A stretch of DNA of 64,000 nucleotides from Whalleya microplaca (lineage: Eukaryota; Ascomycota; Sordariomycetes; Xylariales; Xylariaceae): assembly GCA_022497155.1 (NCBI GenBank), contig MU385744.1, forward strand, positions 124,001 through 188,000, read 5' to 3'. Shown here in pieces: positions 12,690-24,800 of the stretch. The notes under the pieces were generated by a model. The model had not been told where the DNA came from, made no database searches, and worked only from the letters and a program-made list of their open reading frames with translations. Numbering within the stretch: the stretch's first letter is position 1; each line of letters opens with the position of its first letter. The translations under genes were made by a program, and so were the position numbers.

Positions 12690-13866
12690 ATGGCGGAACT
12701 ACCTACCACAATGCGTTCACTCGTGGCGCCTAAGTATTGCACCCCAAAGGAGTACGAAGTGATAGACCGGGCAGTGCCGGTAATCGACGGGCCGCACGAT
12801 GTTTTGATCAGAGTACACGCCTCAACGATAGGGCCGAGCGAAACGCAGACTACCACTGGGCAGGCTAGATTTATAATTGGCCAGTCAGAGTACGTTCATC
12901 TTATGCAGTATACATAACGACCCATATTTGGCAGGGTGATCTAACATGGCGCGCAACAGAATTCCCATAAAGCTAGGAATAGAAGGCTCTGGCAGGGTAG
13001 TCCGCGTCGGGTCCGCCGTGGCAGCCTTCAAGCCCGGCGACGCTGTCTACGTATTCGGCGTTCGGCGCCCCATGAACCTGACTAAGGCGCCGGGCTTCTG
13101 CTCCGAGTACGCGATTGGCCAGGAGTCACTCATGATACACAAGCCGTCGAACTGCTCGTTCGAAGACATGACCGCCGTCGCCAACCTCGTCACCGCGTAC
13201 CAGTCCATCGAGGAAGGCTTGCGGGCGCTTAGACAAAATGGCGTGGTGGACGGGCTAGAAGGTAAGACGGTCTTCGTTCCGGGAGCTTTGAGCGCCACGG
13301 GGTCGGTGGGTATCCAGCTGCTGAAGAACGTGTACGGAGTCGGCAAGCTCATCTCGACCGTGTCGACGTCCAAGGTACCGTTGGTGGAGACATATCTCCC
13401 GGGGCTCGTGGACCAGGTCGTCGACTACAAGACCACGAAGCTCGCCGACGCCATTCCGCCGGGGAGCGTCGACTTTGTCTACAACACGCAATGGGACCTG
13501 CTGGGAACCTTTCCGCTCTTGAACAGGGACAAGGGCGTCGTGGTCTCCATTTCCAGTGCACCGCCCGCGGATCTGCTGCGCAAGATTCTGCCCCCACTGC
13601 CGTTCTTCGTGTACTGGCTCGTGACTTTGGCCCAGTGGTGGTATCAATTTCATCTACGGGGGACCAGCATCAAGCTCCGTATGGTGTCAGGAGATCCGGG
13701 GATTAGGGAGGATCTGGAGAAAGTTGGGGAATTCCTTGCAACTGGGAAAGTCAAGCCTATCCAGCGAGTTGTAGACCTCGAGGACATTGACACAGTTAGG
13801 GAGGCGGCCGAGCAGGTCTTTACTGGAAAAGGGGGGGTTGGAAAGCTAGTTATCAAGATCCCGTAG
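12690..13866 (+). CDS. MDR-superfamily (quinone oxidoreductase/enoyl reductase-like) NAD(P)-dependent oxidoreductase, 368 aa
   Basis: This is a predicted cytosolic medium-chain reductase that reduces a C=C or quinone substrate with NAD(P)H. Exons are 12690-12889 and 12960-13866; the 70-nt intron has a CTAAC branch and joins in phase to give 368 residues. A GroES-like N-terminal half carries the GIEGSGRVVRVG turn. A Rossmann half follows, with the nucleotide loop FVPGALSATGSVGIQLLK (about residues 180-200). Cysteine and histidine ligands for catalytic or structural zinc are absent, which places it with zinc-independent MDR enzymes rather than alcohol dehydrogenases. A short hydrophobic stretch (FFVYWLVTLAQWWYQF) is peculiar and may sit at a membrane or substrate tunnel. 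There are no other biosynthetic genes nearby. An alternative start is the Met at codon 8. Confidence 0.85.
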
Positions 13867-14139
13867 GCGCCTGTACAACAAGAGCAAGCACCCAATGCAA
13901 CTAGATAGTAAGATACTTAGGAAAAATAGATTGGCCCTCTCAGTAAAGTTTCTAAAATACAGGTAAGCGGTACTGGACCGCAGAGTGAAGGAGGGATAGG
14001 ACTCCCTGATTACTACAAATGAACCAACGAATGAGTGAGTGCTAGTAGGTTGAAACAAAGGAAAATTATAGGAGCCCTGTCCTACGTAGCGATTAACACC
14101 TCGAGTCCTCCGTCCAATATCAAATCACTAGCCCCGAAC

Positions 14140-17100
14140 TCATTCCTTCTTCTCGCTGGCTTTTCTATTAGGTCTCAGTCCCGTAAAGACGCTCACACCG
14201 TCGTGGTACATGTAGCTTGAGAAATGACCAACCCAGATGAAACGGAGTTGAGGGGTCGAATCATCATAGAGATGCGACCATGCCATCAAGGTACCTCCGC
14301 CGCCAAAGGCAGAAATTGCAATCTGCATGTTTAGTCCTTTGTCAGCACCCCAGAGCTCCAGGACTCTTTGCCCATAATTAGCTATTTGCGACGGGTCGTG
14401 TTGCGGAAGATAAACTGAGTTATTAAGCTTAATGTCCGCATGTATTTCCCATAATTCATCCATTGTTGGTATGACTTTGATGTCTGGGTGCTGATGTTCG
14501 ATACCTTCTATGAGTGATCGGAACAAAGTGCTGATCCCGTACTGGCTGGCTATTTCGGGGGCCCGGTTTACGACTGTGGCACCGTACGGGAAAGTTTCGT
14601 CATAGTTTTGACGGTACCTCGGTGACGGCCCAGGGGCGTTTTTGTCTGGTGGCGTATGGGTGAGATTGAAAGTGACCTGCTTGTTAGTGGCATTGCCACC
14701 TTTGGCCTTGTCATCTTTGGCCTTGTCATCTTTGGCCTTGTCATCTTTGGCCTTGTCATCTTTGGCCTTGCCGTTTTTGGCGTTGCCGTTTTTGGCGTTG
14801 CTGTCTTTGTCGTTGCTGTTCTTGGCGTTACTGCTGGCGCTATTCCTAGTGTTACTACTGCCGTCCCAGTCGCTGCTATTATTATCATTATAGAGTGGTT
14901 TGTCCAAGCCCAACTCTTTGTACCAGAAGGGGTTATTTTCCGGATCCCAATTTTCCCCTTCTTGATTCGGCGTAGTGCCTACAGTAAGCCCAGACGTAGA
15001 TGTTCCACGATCTTGAGTGTCTAGTTTGTCTGTAGCTACGCCTACGTCTATATATTGACGTGGCCTTGTGCCTTTGGCTGGTCTTTTAACTTTATGTCTC
15101 CCACCGGCCGTGTTTGGCCGCTTCGTGGGCCTCCTATTAGTATCAGCCAAGAAACTGTCCGGGACCCTGCGCTTGTTCGGGCTGCTGCGAGCGATCATGG
15201 CCGGAGCGATCGGTGGCAGCAGGGGGACGAGACGGTGGGCCGTCCAGATTTCTAGGTAATTTTCCCACAGCCACTTGTACCAGGGCAGCTTCGGCTTTGG
15301 ATAAAGTGCTATTGACGACACGTTAGCCTCATTATTCTGAAGGGTTTAAATTACTGCATATGATATACACGTACCGTTCTCAAGCTGTTGGCTAATCGCG
15401 ACCTGCTGCAAGAGACTCTCACCCATGGGGAAGATGGCAGGCCCAGCAAAGAACCGCTCGTTTTCGCGAGTGATCGGAACCAATCCACCTCTCGGGTCAT
15501 CCCTATGACCCCGTGTCCTAGGAGGCTTAGAAGGACTCGTTACTTCATTTGCTCCACCTCGTAGGCTGAGCTCAGAAACGGCAGCAGTATCTAAGGATGA
15601 GTCCCACTCGGGCAAGCGACCTCTTGTTCCATCTCTGAATGATCGTGGTACCGAGGAAGATGGATGGTCATGGTTTGGGTGTCTTCCTGAAGCGACTATG
15701 TAGGTCGGCTTTTCTTGAGGTTGAGGGACTCTGTGTGTAAGGATGCCGTATCGTTGCTTCCGTGGGTCTCTTCTGGCAACTTCTTCCATTCGTCCCTTAA
15801 TGCCGTCTCTTGCCATTGTTGACTGGTGGTGGAGAGGCCAGCGCATCATGCTGAAGTATGTCCTGCGTGTGAATTTGGCCTGGTATTGTCTCTGAGCTTT
15901 GGTAGCCCAACTGAACAGATTCGGGCGCTGGTAGCCGATGAATAGCTTGCTGCGCTTCTCATTCCAGTATGACGAGTCCTCGAGCCCTTCTAAACGAGCG
16001 GGATATAACGTGTTGCGGTTCTCGACGCTCTCATGGATTATGCCTTCTCGAACGATTGTGTACGGGTCCTTGTTTCCAGAGGCGATTCGGAAGGTAGAAT
16101 TGGGGTCAGCTTTCTCGATAACGGCCTGTATAGTTGGCGGCATAAACTCGACCTCGCCCACGCCGTGGTGGATAGACTGCTCCCAATGTTCCAGGGCTTG
16201 GTGGAAACCATCGAGAGAGATTGCTTTACCCATTTTGAGGCCTTCTTTTTCACCAGGCGCTAGCTTATCGCCACTACCCTGCCAATATTCAAGCCTGTCC
16301 TTGATCTCGTTGGCATGACGTATGGTGCGACCCATCCGAAAGGCGAGGCTGCGAAGAAAGTGGCAAGTCTTCTCTGGAGTTCGCAGGCTGCCTCTTGCTT
16401 GGGTGTGAAATTTGGCTAAATCTTTCCAGTCGGCAAGGTCTTCGAAGCTTGGTGCCTGACGTTTCATCTCAACCGAATCAGGATCATACTCCCCTTTGAC
16501 CCAGTCATACTCGATACCAACTCGCGAATCGACGAGTCTCTTTTTGTCTGAGGTTTCACCATCTTTCACTAGGCTGTTACCATTCAGATCGAGATCCCCA
16601 AATCGGGTTGCTAATGTGCTGTCCCCAACATGGTCAAGAATGTAAGCATACTCGTCGTATATATTGACATTGTATGTGTCTTTTTCTGACTGGGTGATGC
16701 TAGGAAACTGCTTGTTCAGGTGCTCCAAGACCTTCTTACTGTAACCTAGCCTTTCGCTGTCGAACTCCTGCGAGCTCTTATAACGCCAGCGAATACGATG
16801 TTCAGGATGTATGTCGTATCTCGGCCGACCGACCCTTGGATCTTGCTCTGGCTTGCTTGCAGGCAGATACCTAGTTGATGTTAATCAGAGCTTACATTCA
16901 ATACTTTGGATTCATACTTACTCGCAGCGACCCAAGCCGTGGAGTGTGAGACAGAACTCCCTGGCTTCCCCAGCCGAGAATTGGTAGCTCCGGTTTGGAT
17001 GATACTTGTGAACGGTCCAATTCGTGTCCTTGTCCTCGAAGTACTCTCCACCGTTTGTATAAGCCAATGCTTGGCTGAGATAAGGCAAGAATTCCTCGCG

Positions 17101-18852
17101 AGAGTCTTCCCACTCCTGGTCATTCCAATCTCCCCAGATTTCTGCCCCGCCAGCACCAACTGTACCAGACATCATTGTATCATTTAGATACGACTGGAGC
17201 CGACTGCTGAAGAGTATGGTAAGGTTGTCTTCTGGCTGCTGCTGTGGGTCACACATTTGGTGGGTGCGAGAGGGCTGGCAAAGAAATCTCAGCCAAGCAG
17301 CATCCACTTCGTCGGTAAGCAGGTAGTCCTCCTCGTTGCCATCTAGATAATCAACATCATTACGTCGCATGATGTCACGGCGTCGATATCTTTTATGCCA
17401 TGTCTTGAGCCCTTCTCTCGTCGCTAAGTCGACCGCTTCGTCGGCCTCGATGAACTTATCATCTTGTTCGTCACGTTTCCCAGCACTGATATCTCTCAAG
17501 ATCGCCATCAAAAGAGGCCTAGGCGCCACTCCATACCGTTCATCCAAAAGTTCTTCCAAATCTTCAAGATATTGGCCAATCTTCAGCCAGTGATCGTCAT
17601 ATATGGAGAGACCTAGGTACGTATGAGGACCTCGGAAGTTCATGGGTAGGGCAGACCTTTGGGCATCGTTCCAGTTCTCAACGTTGTGACGACGACGCTG
17701 CCAACCGGCCATGTAATCGATCAGTTGTGAATATTGACTGTACCAGTAAAACCAAGGGAACGGATCCTTGAGGTTCTCAGGGACATTATCTGGATTAAGC
17801 ACACGTGGCTGGTAAACTATTTCCTTGGGCATAGGGACCGGCTCTTTGTAAGGCAAGACAGCTCGGCGCCATGGGGTGTTGATAGCCCTGTTCTCGTGGT
17901 TGGTGAACGCATTCAAACATTGTTGAAGCGCAGCTCGCTCCCATCCTCGCTGAGAGTGAATTTCCGCACTCTTCGATATGCTTGTCGAACCTTTCTTCTC
18001 CTCTCTGGAAGGGGTTTGGTCAAATGTACCGTCTGGTGCAAGATTAGGTGGCGTCAACTTGACGGTCTGTTGTATACCACCCTTCATGCATTGCTCATAC
18101 TGGGATACGTCGACTCGGTACCTATTGTAGGTAGATGGACCTCGTGGACCATCGGGATGGGGGTCTACCACATCTTGGAAATAATTGTCCTCGCTGTAGG
18201 AATATAAGGTAGACTCGGCAGCTTCCCCTGGGAGGCCTGTCTCTCCGAAGGGTGTATCCTGATGTTCAGTCCGAGGTAAGTGTTCAATGCGCTTGCGCCG
18301 ATACTGTGATCTGTCACGTAGTGGCCTCGGAAACTGTGCTGGATAACTTGGGAGGCGATCAGATACATACTTCCCAGCCAGGATATCCGTTGACCAGCGG
18401 GACTTGTCGTTGTTCCATTTGTCATAGTTGCGGTGTACGTCAACGATTATCCGTGCATCTTTCAATGCAGCACATAATTTGGGATCGTTGTATCCAAGAT
18501 CACCTCTCAACCGGCCTTCATTAGCTTCCTCGAGATACTTATCAACCAGATCCAGCCTGCTGTGCCATGCCGGGTGCCGGTAACTATCTTCATCGCGCAA
18601 AAAGTTCAGTATTCGCGGCACCATGATACTGGGATCCCTTCCACCAGGGCCAACGGACACGGCAGCCAATGTATCGTCTGCGTTTGTGTCCTTCTCCGTC
18701 GAACTCGGCTGTGAAGTAGAGTTCCCATGTTCAGCTGATGGTCCATTCGGAGAATTCGTCGTAAAGAAGTTTGATGGGTTGTTCTTAAAAAATTCTTCCG
18801 CGCTGCTCCCAGGCTTCAGCCCCAGAGGATCTCCAGGTCCTTGATCTCCCAT
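14140..18852 (-). CDS. Large unrecognised protein, 1531 aa, with KDDKA repeat
   Basis: I do not recognise this protein. Exons are 18852-16922, 16870-15375 and 15308-14140. Both introns (51 and 66 nt) have good sites, phases agree, and the reading frame is continuous across them (GLGRCE joins YLPASK; QQLEN joins ALYPKP). It is therefore one gene, not three. The N-terminal 640 residues are charged and rich in Asp, Trp and Tyr, with segments such as EIWGDWNDQEWEDSREE. A middle part is basic and Ser/Pro-rich. A KDDKA/AKNGN low-complexity repeat spans about residues 1300-1345, and a conserved-looking C-terminal 170 residues contain AFGGGGTLMAWSHLYDD and FIWVGHFSSYMYHDG. There is no signal peptide or membrane helix. 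It starts 594 bp from, and divergent to, the retropepsin-like gene. Confidence 0.75.
14701..14835 (-). repeat. In-frame 15-bp tandem repeat encoding KDDKA-type units
   Basis: Four perfect 15-bp copies (14701-14760) are followed by about five degenerate copies to 14835. On the coding (minus) strand they encode AKDDK-like pentapeptides and diverged AKNGN-like ones. The unit length is a multiple of three, so copy number changes keep the frame. Confidence 0.9.
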
Positions 18853-19446
18853 CGTCCTCAGTGCACCGTCCTAGATAGGACTGGCTTAGCTTTTATGATA
18901 TGAGACTGTAGCTTAAGAGCACACTATGTAGCAATTAAAACTAGCTTCACCGGGTAGTTTTCGATTCACCAGGCTAGTTTCATTGCGATTCAATAAAATT
19001 ATGAGTAGAACTTTCTCGGTTGGATACCGGCGCACTATTTGTAAACTCGCGCGAAAAGGTAAAGAGAGAAAAAGAAAACAAGATGCGAGTTCGCGAAGGG
19101 GCTATTATGGAGGGGTTGCGTGGTTCTTGTGTCCCTTTACAAGGAATCTATTTGTTGCTAGGGATGGAAGCTAAACATTCCAGAAACGGCTCAGGTCTTT
19201 CTTCGCAGGACTAAAAACAAAGAATGCTATTGTATGGTCACAGCTCCCGGCAATCACTGAGACAAATGCAGAAGACACTTGAACTAGAGACATCCGTTTT
19301 CAGGTCTCTACTAGAAACGGCATTCTTTGTAGAACCTAGACCGGAACTGGCGTCTATACACGTAACCTGCGTGAATTCAGTTTGCAGCTCAGTAGTACTG
19401 ATGGCTCGACGACGAGAGCATTGGAGCCACATAAGCACGCCAAGCG
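18853..19446. promoter_or_regulatory. Divergent promoter between the 1531-aa and 595-aa genes
   Basis: Six hundred bases separate two divergent starts. The region has AT-rich stretches on the orphan side and several short ATG frames ahead of 19447. One of these, 19224-19457 (+), overlaps the start and is not coding-like. No specific regulatory motif is assigned. Confidence 0.5.
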
Positions 19447-21461
19447 ATGATGCCTGAGAATATGCGACCCCGGATGAGTTCTAGCGACGAAGAGTTCAAT
19501 GGCGGGTCATCGTCATCTGGTCAGCGAGTATTGCGGACACTCGGGATGCCAGAAGATGAACGCGCGGCTAGAGATCGACGTAGGCGTCGCTTTCGGAATA
19601 GATTCAGCTCTCAGGATGGACAGAAACACGAGAAAGAGTCTCGAACAACGGACCCTACCATGGCACAAGCACCGCTAGAAGAAAATAACACTATTGACGA
19701 TGGTTCAATGGAGACTAAAGTTTATCAAGAACGAAAACCCTGGGAGACTCTCGTCATTGGCGACCTAGGAGAGAATTTGAGCTATATCGAGGAGAAAGAC
19801 CGTGAAATAGAGCAGCAACGATATATCCTCAGGTACCACGAGCAGAACTTGCCACACGAGGTAGAGCACCACAAAAAGCTTCTTGAAGATTTGATCGAGG
19901 AGAGGGCGCAGATATCTGACAACGAGGAGAACAATATGCTCGAGTAAGTGAAAGTTTACTAGCCTCCCTTGCGCAAACCTAGTAGGTCCCCGATGCTAAC
20001 AGTCTCCAGAGACCGGCGTGAAGAGACTAATCGTATCGGTGAGCGAATGGATTTATTAACTTGGGCACTGGAGACCTGCGAATGCAAAGCGGAGGAGGCC
20101 AATATCCGAGCTGCAATCCAGGGGTACCAATCAGGCGATATAGCCTACTCGCGTAACTTCACGCTCATTTACGCTGGGCATATCGTCGATGTATGTCCAA
20201 CTTACCGATCCTTCTGCGAGGATCGGCAAGAGAGACTTGATCGTTATTATAGGACTTTTGGGCCAGGTTGGCTTTGGCATGAGCCCCCATTGTCCGGGCC
20301 AAAATTCGAGGTGCTGGCTAAGAAAAGTCTATGTCTTGCTGAAGCACCCGGGTATTACCAAATAGGAAGCTATCCTGTTGACCTTAGATTCACCGTTGAT
20401 AGGCGGAAGGTTATGAAGGGAGATACTGACTCTTACGAGAAAATTGCAGAAGGCTCAAAGTCAGAGTTGAATACAGAAATTTCCTGTACTATGAAAACCC
20501 TCTTAGACAGCGGAGCAACGTTTCCAATCCTGGTAAAGCAAGATCTCAAACGGCTATGCATCGATATGAAATGGTATTCCGCCCAAGGCGTCATGGCAAG
20601 CAATACCAGTACGTATTCCAGAGTCCTTTCCTTCGTGGTTAAGCTTGTTTTGGAAATTGCGTCTGGCTCGTCAGACGTTCCTAGAGTCAATGATTCCCAA
20701 GATAGAACTTAACATCCCCTACTAGATTATTCAGAAGAGCCAAATATACTAATTCCAGATTTTGTATAGTGGGCGGTAAAATAAACTTTCGATTCTTCGA
20801 GATGCTAGTCACCGTGTGTTCGCACACGGGCGAATCGCTCGTGGGCGAGGGCAACCAAGCTGTCTGGCCTACGGAGCCACGAGTCCTAGGCGGATTCTAC
20901 CCAGTTCAGATTGATACTAGTAAGGGTAGTAGAAAAAGAATAACTTATCTGGACCGTTTAAGCGGCATGGTCCCCTTTGAATCATGTTACATGTCTTCGG
21001 CGCCAAGCTTGAAAACAATATGGCTTGGAGAAGACCGTAGAGACGTGCTAGGTGCGAATCGCATGCCGGCACACCTACGATTTGACTCTCAAAAGTTGCT
21101 TGAACCAGGATATCCCGAGGATTTTCGGCAATTCCGGGAAGAGGCGAGAACACCAGATCAAGTAATATTCGTACATAATCTTGACAATGAGGGAAGTTTG
21201 ATGTTCACTGACACCGATTTGCCTGAGAAACGGGGAAAAAGTGAACTGGCAATCGTCGAGACAAGGTACAGCATAAATCGGCCAGGCAAGCGCTCAACGG
21301 CAAAAGCAGTAGCGATAAACAAGGCAATTGTCGAGACAGTTATCGAGCCACGGAAGGGCAAATACAGCGAAGAAGCTAAGTCGACTCCTCGATGGAGGAA
21401 TAACTTTCTCAGCCCAGAAAAAATTTGGTTAGATGCCAAAGGACAGGAGGAGGATGAGTAA
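19447..21461 (+). CDS. Unrecognised protein with retropepsin-like aspartic protease signature, 595 aa
   Basis: Exons are 19447-19943, 20010-20608 and 20770-21461. Phases 2 and 1 match exactly, giving 595 residues. The N-terminal 110 residues are Ser/Arg-rich and disordered. Residues about 112-165 are strongly charged and helical, probably a coiled coil (EEKDREIEQQRYILRYHEQ). The part after about residue 325 contains LLDSGATFPIL, the D-S/T-G active-site loop of single-domain (retroviral-type) aspartic proteases, with Asp near 332. About 125 residues later DVLGANRMP matches the hydrophobic-hydrophobic-Gly motif that closes this fold. It could be a domesticated retroelement protease or a Ddi1-like cellular enzyme; no polymerase or integrase sequence is seen. 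The exon 2/3 junction lies between the two motifs. An overlapping coding-like frame follows the stop. The start could also be the Met at codon 2 or 6. Confidence 0.72.
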
Positions 21462-21783
21462 TATTCGTTGCAAGACATGGTTAGACAACTATTCAGAACC
21501 TGAGGCAGAAACCGTTCCTAAGAAGCGGGAGTCTGATCTCAAGGAAAGCCTTACAATCCGTGAGGTGAGGTAGATATGTGTTGCATTGAATAAATAGCTA
21601 GAATCAATTCGGGAAACTTTGTATTTCGTACGATGCGAGATAGATGGCTCCAGTAGAACCTAAAGAGTGATTGTAGTATGTTGTAGTTCTTGGCCGTCTT
21701 TGCATAAAGTTATCTTACGGGTGATTGTACCTTCATAGAAGGATTGTCTGGAATGAAGATGGCTAGTATATCATGTAGACGAC

Positions 21784-21827
21784 GACGAACATGCGACGAA
21801 CATGCGACGAACATGCGACGAGCATCC
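21784..21827. repeat. 11-bp tandem repeat (GACGAACATGC), 4 units
   Basis: Three perfect 11-bp units are followed by a fourth with two changes. The repeat lies in non-coding DNA about 320 bp after the retropepsin-like gene. Confidence 0.85.
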
Positions 21828-24800
21828 AGTCTGTCAAACGGGAGTTCTTGTCGAGCGGCTGGTGACAACAATGTCGATATTGAACATGCCAAAAAGGGCA
21901 TCATCTGAATGGAGCACTCGGGCGGGACATCTATGCTGGCTGTTGGGTGAGCGTTTGCCCGTTTCTCCGTTACCTCGCATCATGAGGGCCATGATCTGCT
22001 GAGGAGCCACAGGATCGTCAGGGGAGACTACCATCCTTCAACTTCAAAGTCGCCAATGGCTCACTTTCAAGATCTCCCTTGCAAAATTCACAATCACCGC
22101 CTAGGCAGGTAGGCAGGCACTGCGACTTAGAAAATAGCGAGTGTCATGATATGATTGCTTCCAACAAAGGCAGAAGGATCTGTCCAAGCGTAGAGGCCGC
22201 TAGAGAGGTGCACAAGCATCGTCGCAGCTCAATGAAGCTGTGCCTAACGGGTTGTATCGCGCATAGCCGAAATCGCGTCTTGATGATGACAGCATAGGCT
22301 CGGAGATTGAAAATCTCAGCAGCCGCTGATTCGCCAATTGGAGCGCGGGCCGTTGTCTTATTCTCGACAGCGCAGAAAGGGGGATCAAGAGCCAAGACAA
22401 GAATATTCAAAGAATGAGGATAGATCTCGCCCACAGCGCCACTTCAGCGAGTTACGCGCGAGAGGAATTTGGATTGACGAGCCCTACTAGGTACTGGCAT
22501 GGTTCCAAGATTATCGCATCGGGAGACTGTCTCCTCAGTCATAAAAACCCACACAGTTTCGAATATGATAACTGCACGCAAGGGCTTACAAGGAATTCGG
22601 TAGCCCAACACCATACTGCCACAGCAATCTTTCCCGTCTTTGATCTGGCCTTCTCGAAGCCGCAGCAGCGTAATTAAGTTATATCTCTGCTTCAGGCAGC
22701 CTAGGTTGAATTAGCCCCGTCCAATCGCAGCCTGAGATTCCTGATGATCGAACAATACACCTTAATAATCATAGGTAATACAAATGTCTGTAAAACCTAT
22801 CGGATAATTTGATCCAATACGCTCATCTCCGAAATGCTGGTTCGACGTACGTCGGAGATCAAGCGAAAGATGTTCGACCAACAAGTGGCCAATCAAGCCA
22901 CCGCCATAGCTGCGTCTAGGCTCTAGCGAAGAGGTACGAGAGTTTGTGAGCTGTGAATGGCTTGCAGATCAGCCCCAGTCCCAGCCTCCAGGATGAGGAG
23001 AAATTAAAGAAGCATAGTCGCGCTTATATGGAGAATATCAACGCGTAAAGTACTTATTTTTCTACATAACTACTTAAGTCTCCAGCCCATACCGAGACTT
23101 ATTATAATAGACTACCTACCATTTGAGTTGGGCTGACTGGGCTGCTGGGTAAATTTACGAAGGTCTGATTTAGGAATTAACGTCATTCATCCCGTCGTCT
23201 TAAACTCATCCTGGTCTTATCAGCCATCAGCCATGAATTATATCCCTATTGGGGTGTTGGACTATTCTCAGCCACAACATGATCAATGTAGTGGTTGATA
23301 ATTCACGTATAAGTGGCGCGCAAAACACCAACCCAACGTGCAGGCACCCCTCTCGTCTTCAAAAAAGCTTGAACAGAAGCTCTTTGGTCGTCATATACCC
23401 CGCTGGCGCTGACCTGGGTTCAGGTTAAGTCATATATATTAGACTTTGACTACACTCTTGAACCCTATGTACAGCTGGAAATAGAGCTGCGGATTTTGAA
23501 GAATACCGAAGCTTCCTACTATTACTCTGTTAGTAGTTGCGTGTGTCGACGATGTTCAAGGTTCCCTTGTGACACCTTCCCTTCTATCCATTCTATCGCA
23601 AGTATCGAGCAAGATCATAGCGTGGAGATACCCGTATATTCCTTTTCCCTCATTACATAACAAGTTTTATATGAAAATAACCGACTAATGGTGATCGTTC
23701 TCGTGCGTTCACGGTAGCATCAATTCCAGCAGCCTGCTTCCTGCCACCATGATTCATGAATACCAGTAATGGAGCCGTTTGGACCGGGCGATCTATATAT
23801 CTTGCCTGCATATGACACTCTCCCGTGCTCCTGCCGAAACTATTGTTACCGAGTATATGCTCGCATGGACTCGGATCTGCATCGATAATGGTAATGCCAA
23901 TGTAATTGCTAAGCACGACTTATCTGTTTAGGGCTAGAGAGGCATGAGAGATACGGCAGTCAGCTAGCCTCGCATCTTTGGGTCCAACGTTTATATCATG
24001 TAGTGGTCACAGATTATGGTCGCCGACAAACGTGCATTTGTCGCTATGTTAGGAATAGGAGGATCAATACCTACATGTACTTTCAGAACCCTGAATCCTA
24101 GATGCGTCGTGACAGGAACGATGCAGTCTCGATTCCCGACTCTTGATTGGTTGCTGCGACGAACCCTTGATGGTTGAAGGCTTCGTGAATTCCACCGCAT
24201 ACATCCTGAACCTTGTATATAGTAAAGGTGTGCGATACTTTCTCCTAGTAAATATATTACCTGTCTGGGAATGTATTGGCTGTTGATGCCACCTGAAGCT
24301 CATCTAGTCGGACGCCTAAAATATATACCTAAATAGCGTATCTTGTTTCCAACTGAGCTCTAAGTGGGGGTTTCGAGTCGCTTGTAAAGACGGAGCCCGC
24401 CGGAGAAGTACAGAGTCCTGGAATCCTATGCCGGACCGAGATGTTTGCCGTGCTAGTTGAGAAGCTCGAGCAGGGAATTCGTCTAGTTTTGAAGGGGAGA
24501 GCTGTGATAGGTTGGTTTCCAGAGCTTGCGTTGATCGTCGTTCAGTATTGCGGTCCTAGCAAGCTGAGATCTAGCTAACATCGAGCCACTCGCGTCTCTG
24601 ATTGACTGATATCTCACGGGATCATGACTACACGTCTCGTAGCCCTGTCGATTCCGCCCAATGTGGAACTAGGTCAGGATCTAGGGTCCAAGCCGCCTTC
24701 CCCAGACTGCGGGCAGGGCGTCGAGATCTAAACATGATGAGGTATAAACGCGTTGTAAGACCAGCGCGTCTAATTCTTTTTATCTTTCGCGTTATCCTTG

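Noticed and set aside
15346..16728. Separate 460-aa gene starting at 16728 (-)
   Set aside because: The frame continues upstream without a stop across a well-formed 51-nt intron into the 644-codon exon, so it is the second exon of the 1531-aa gene.
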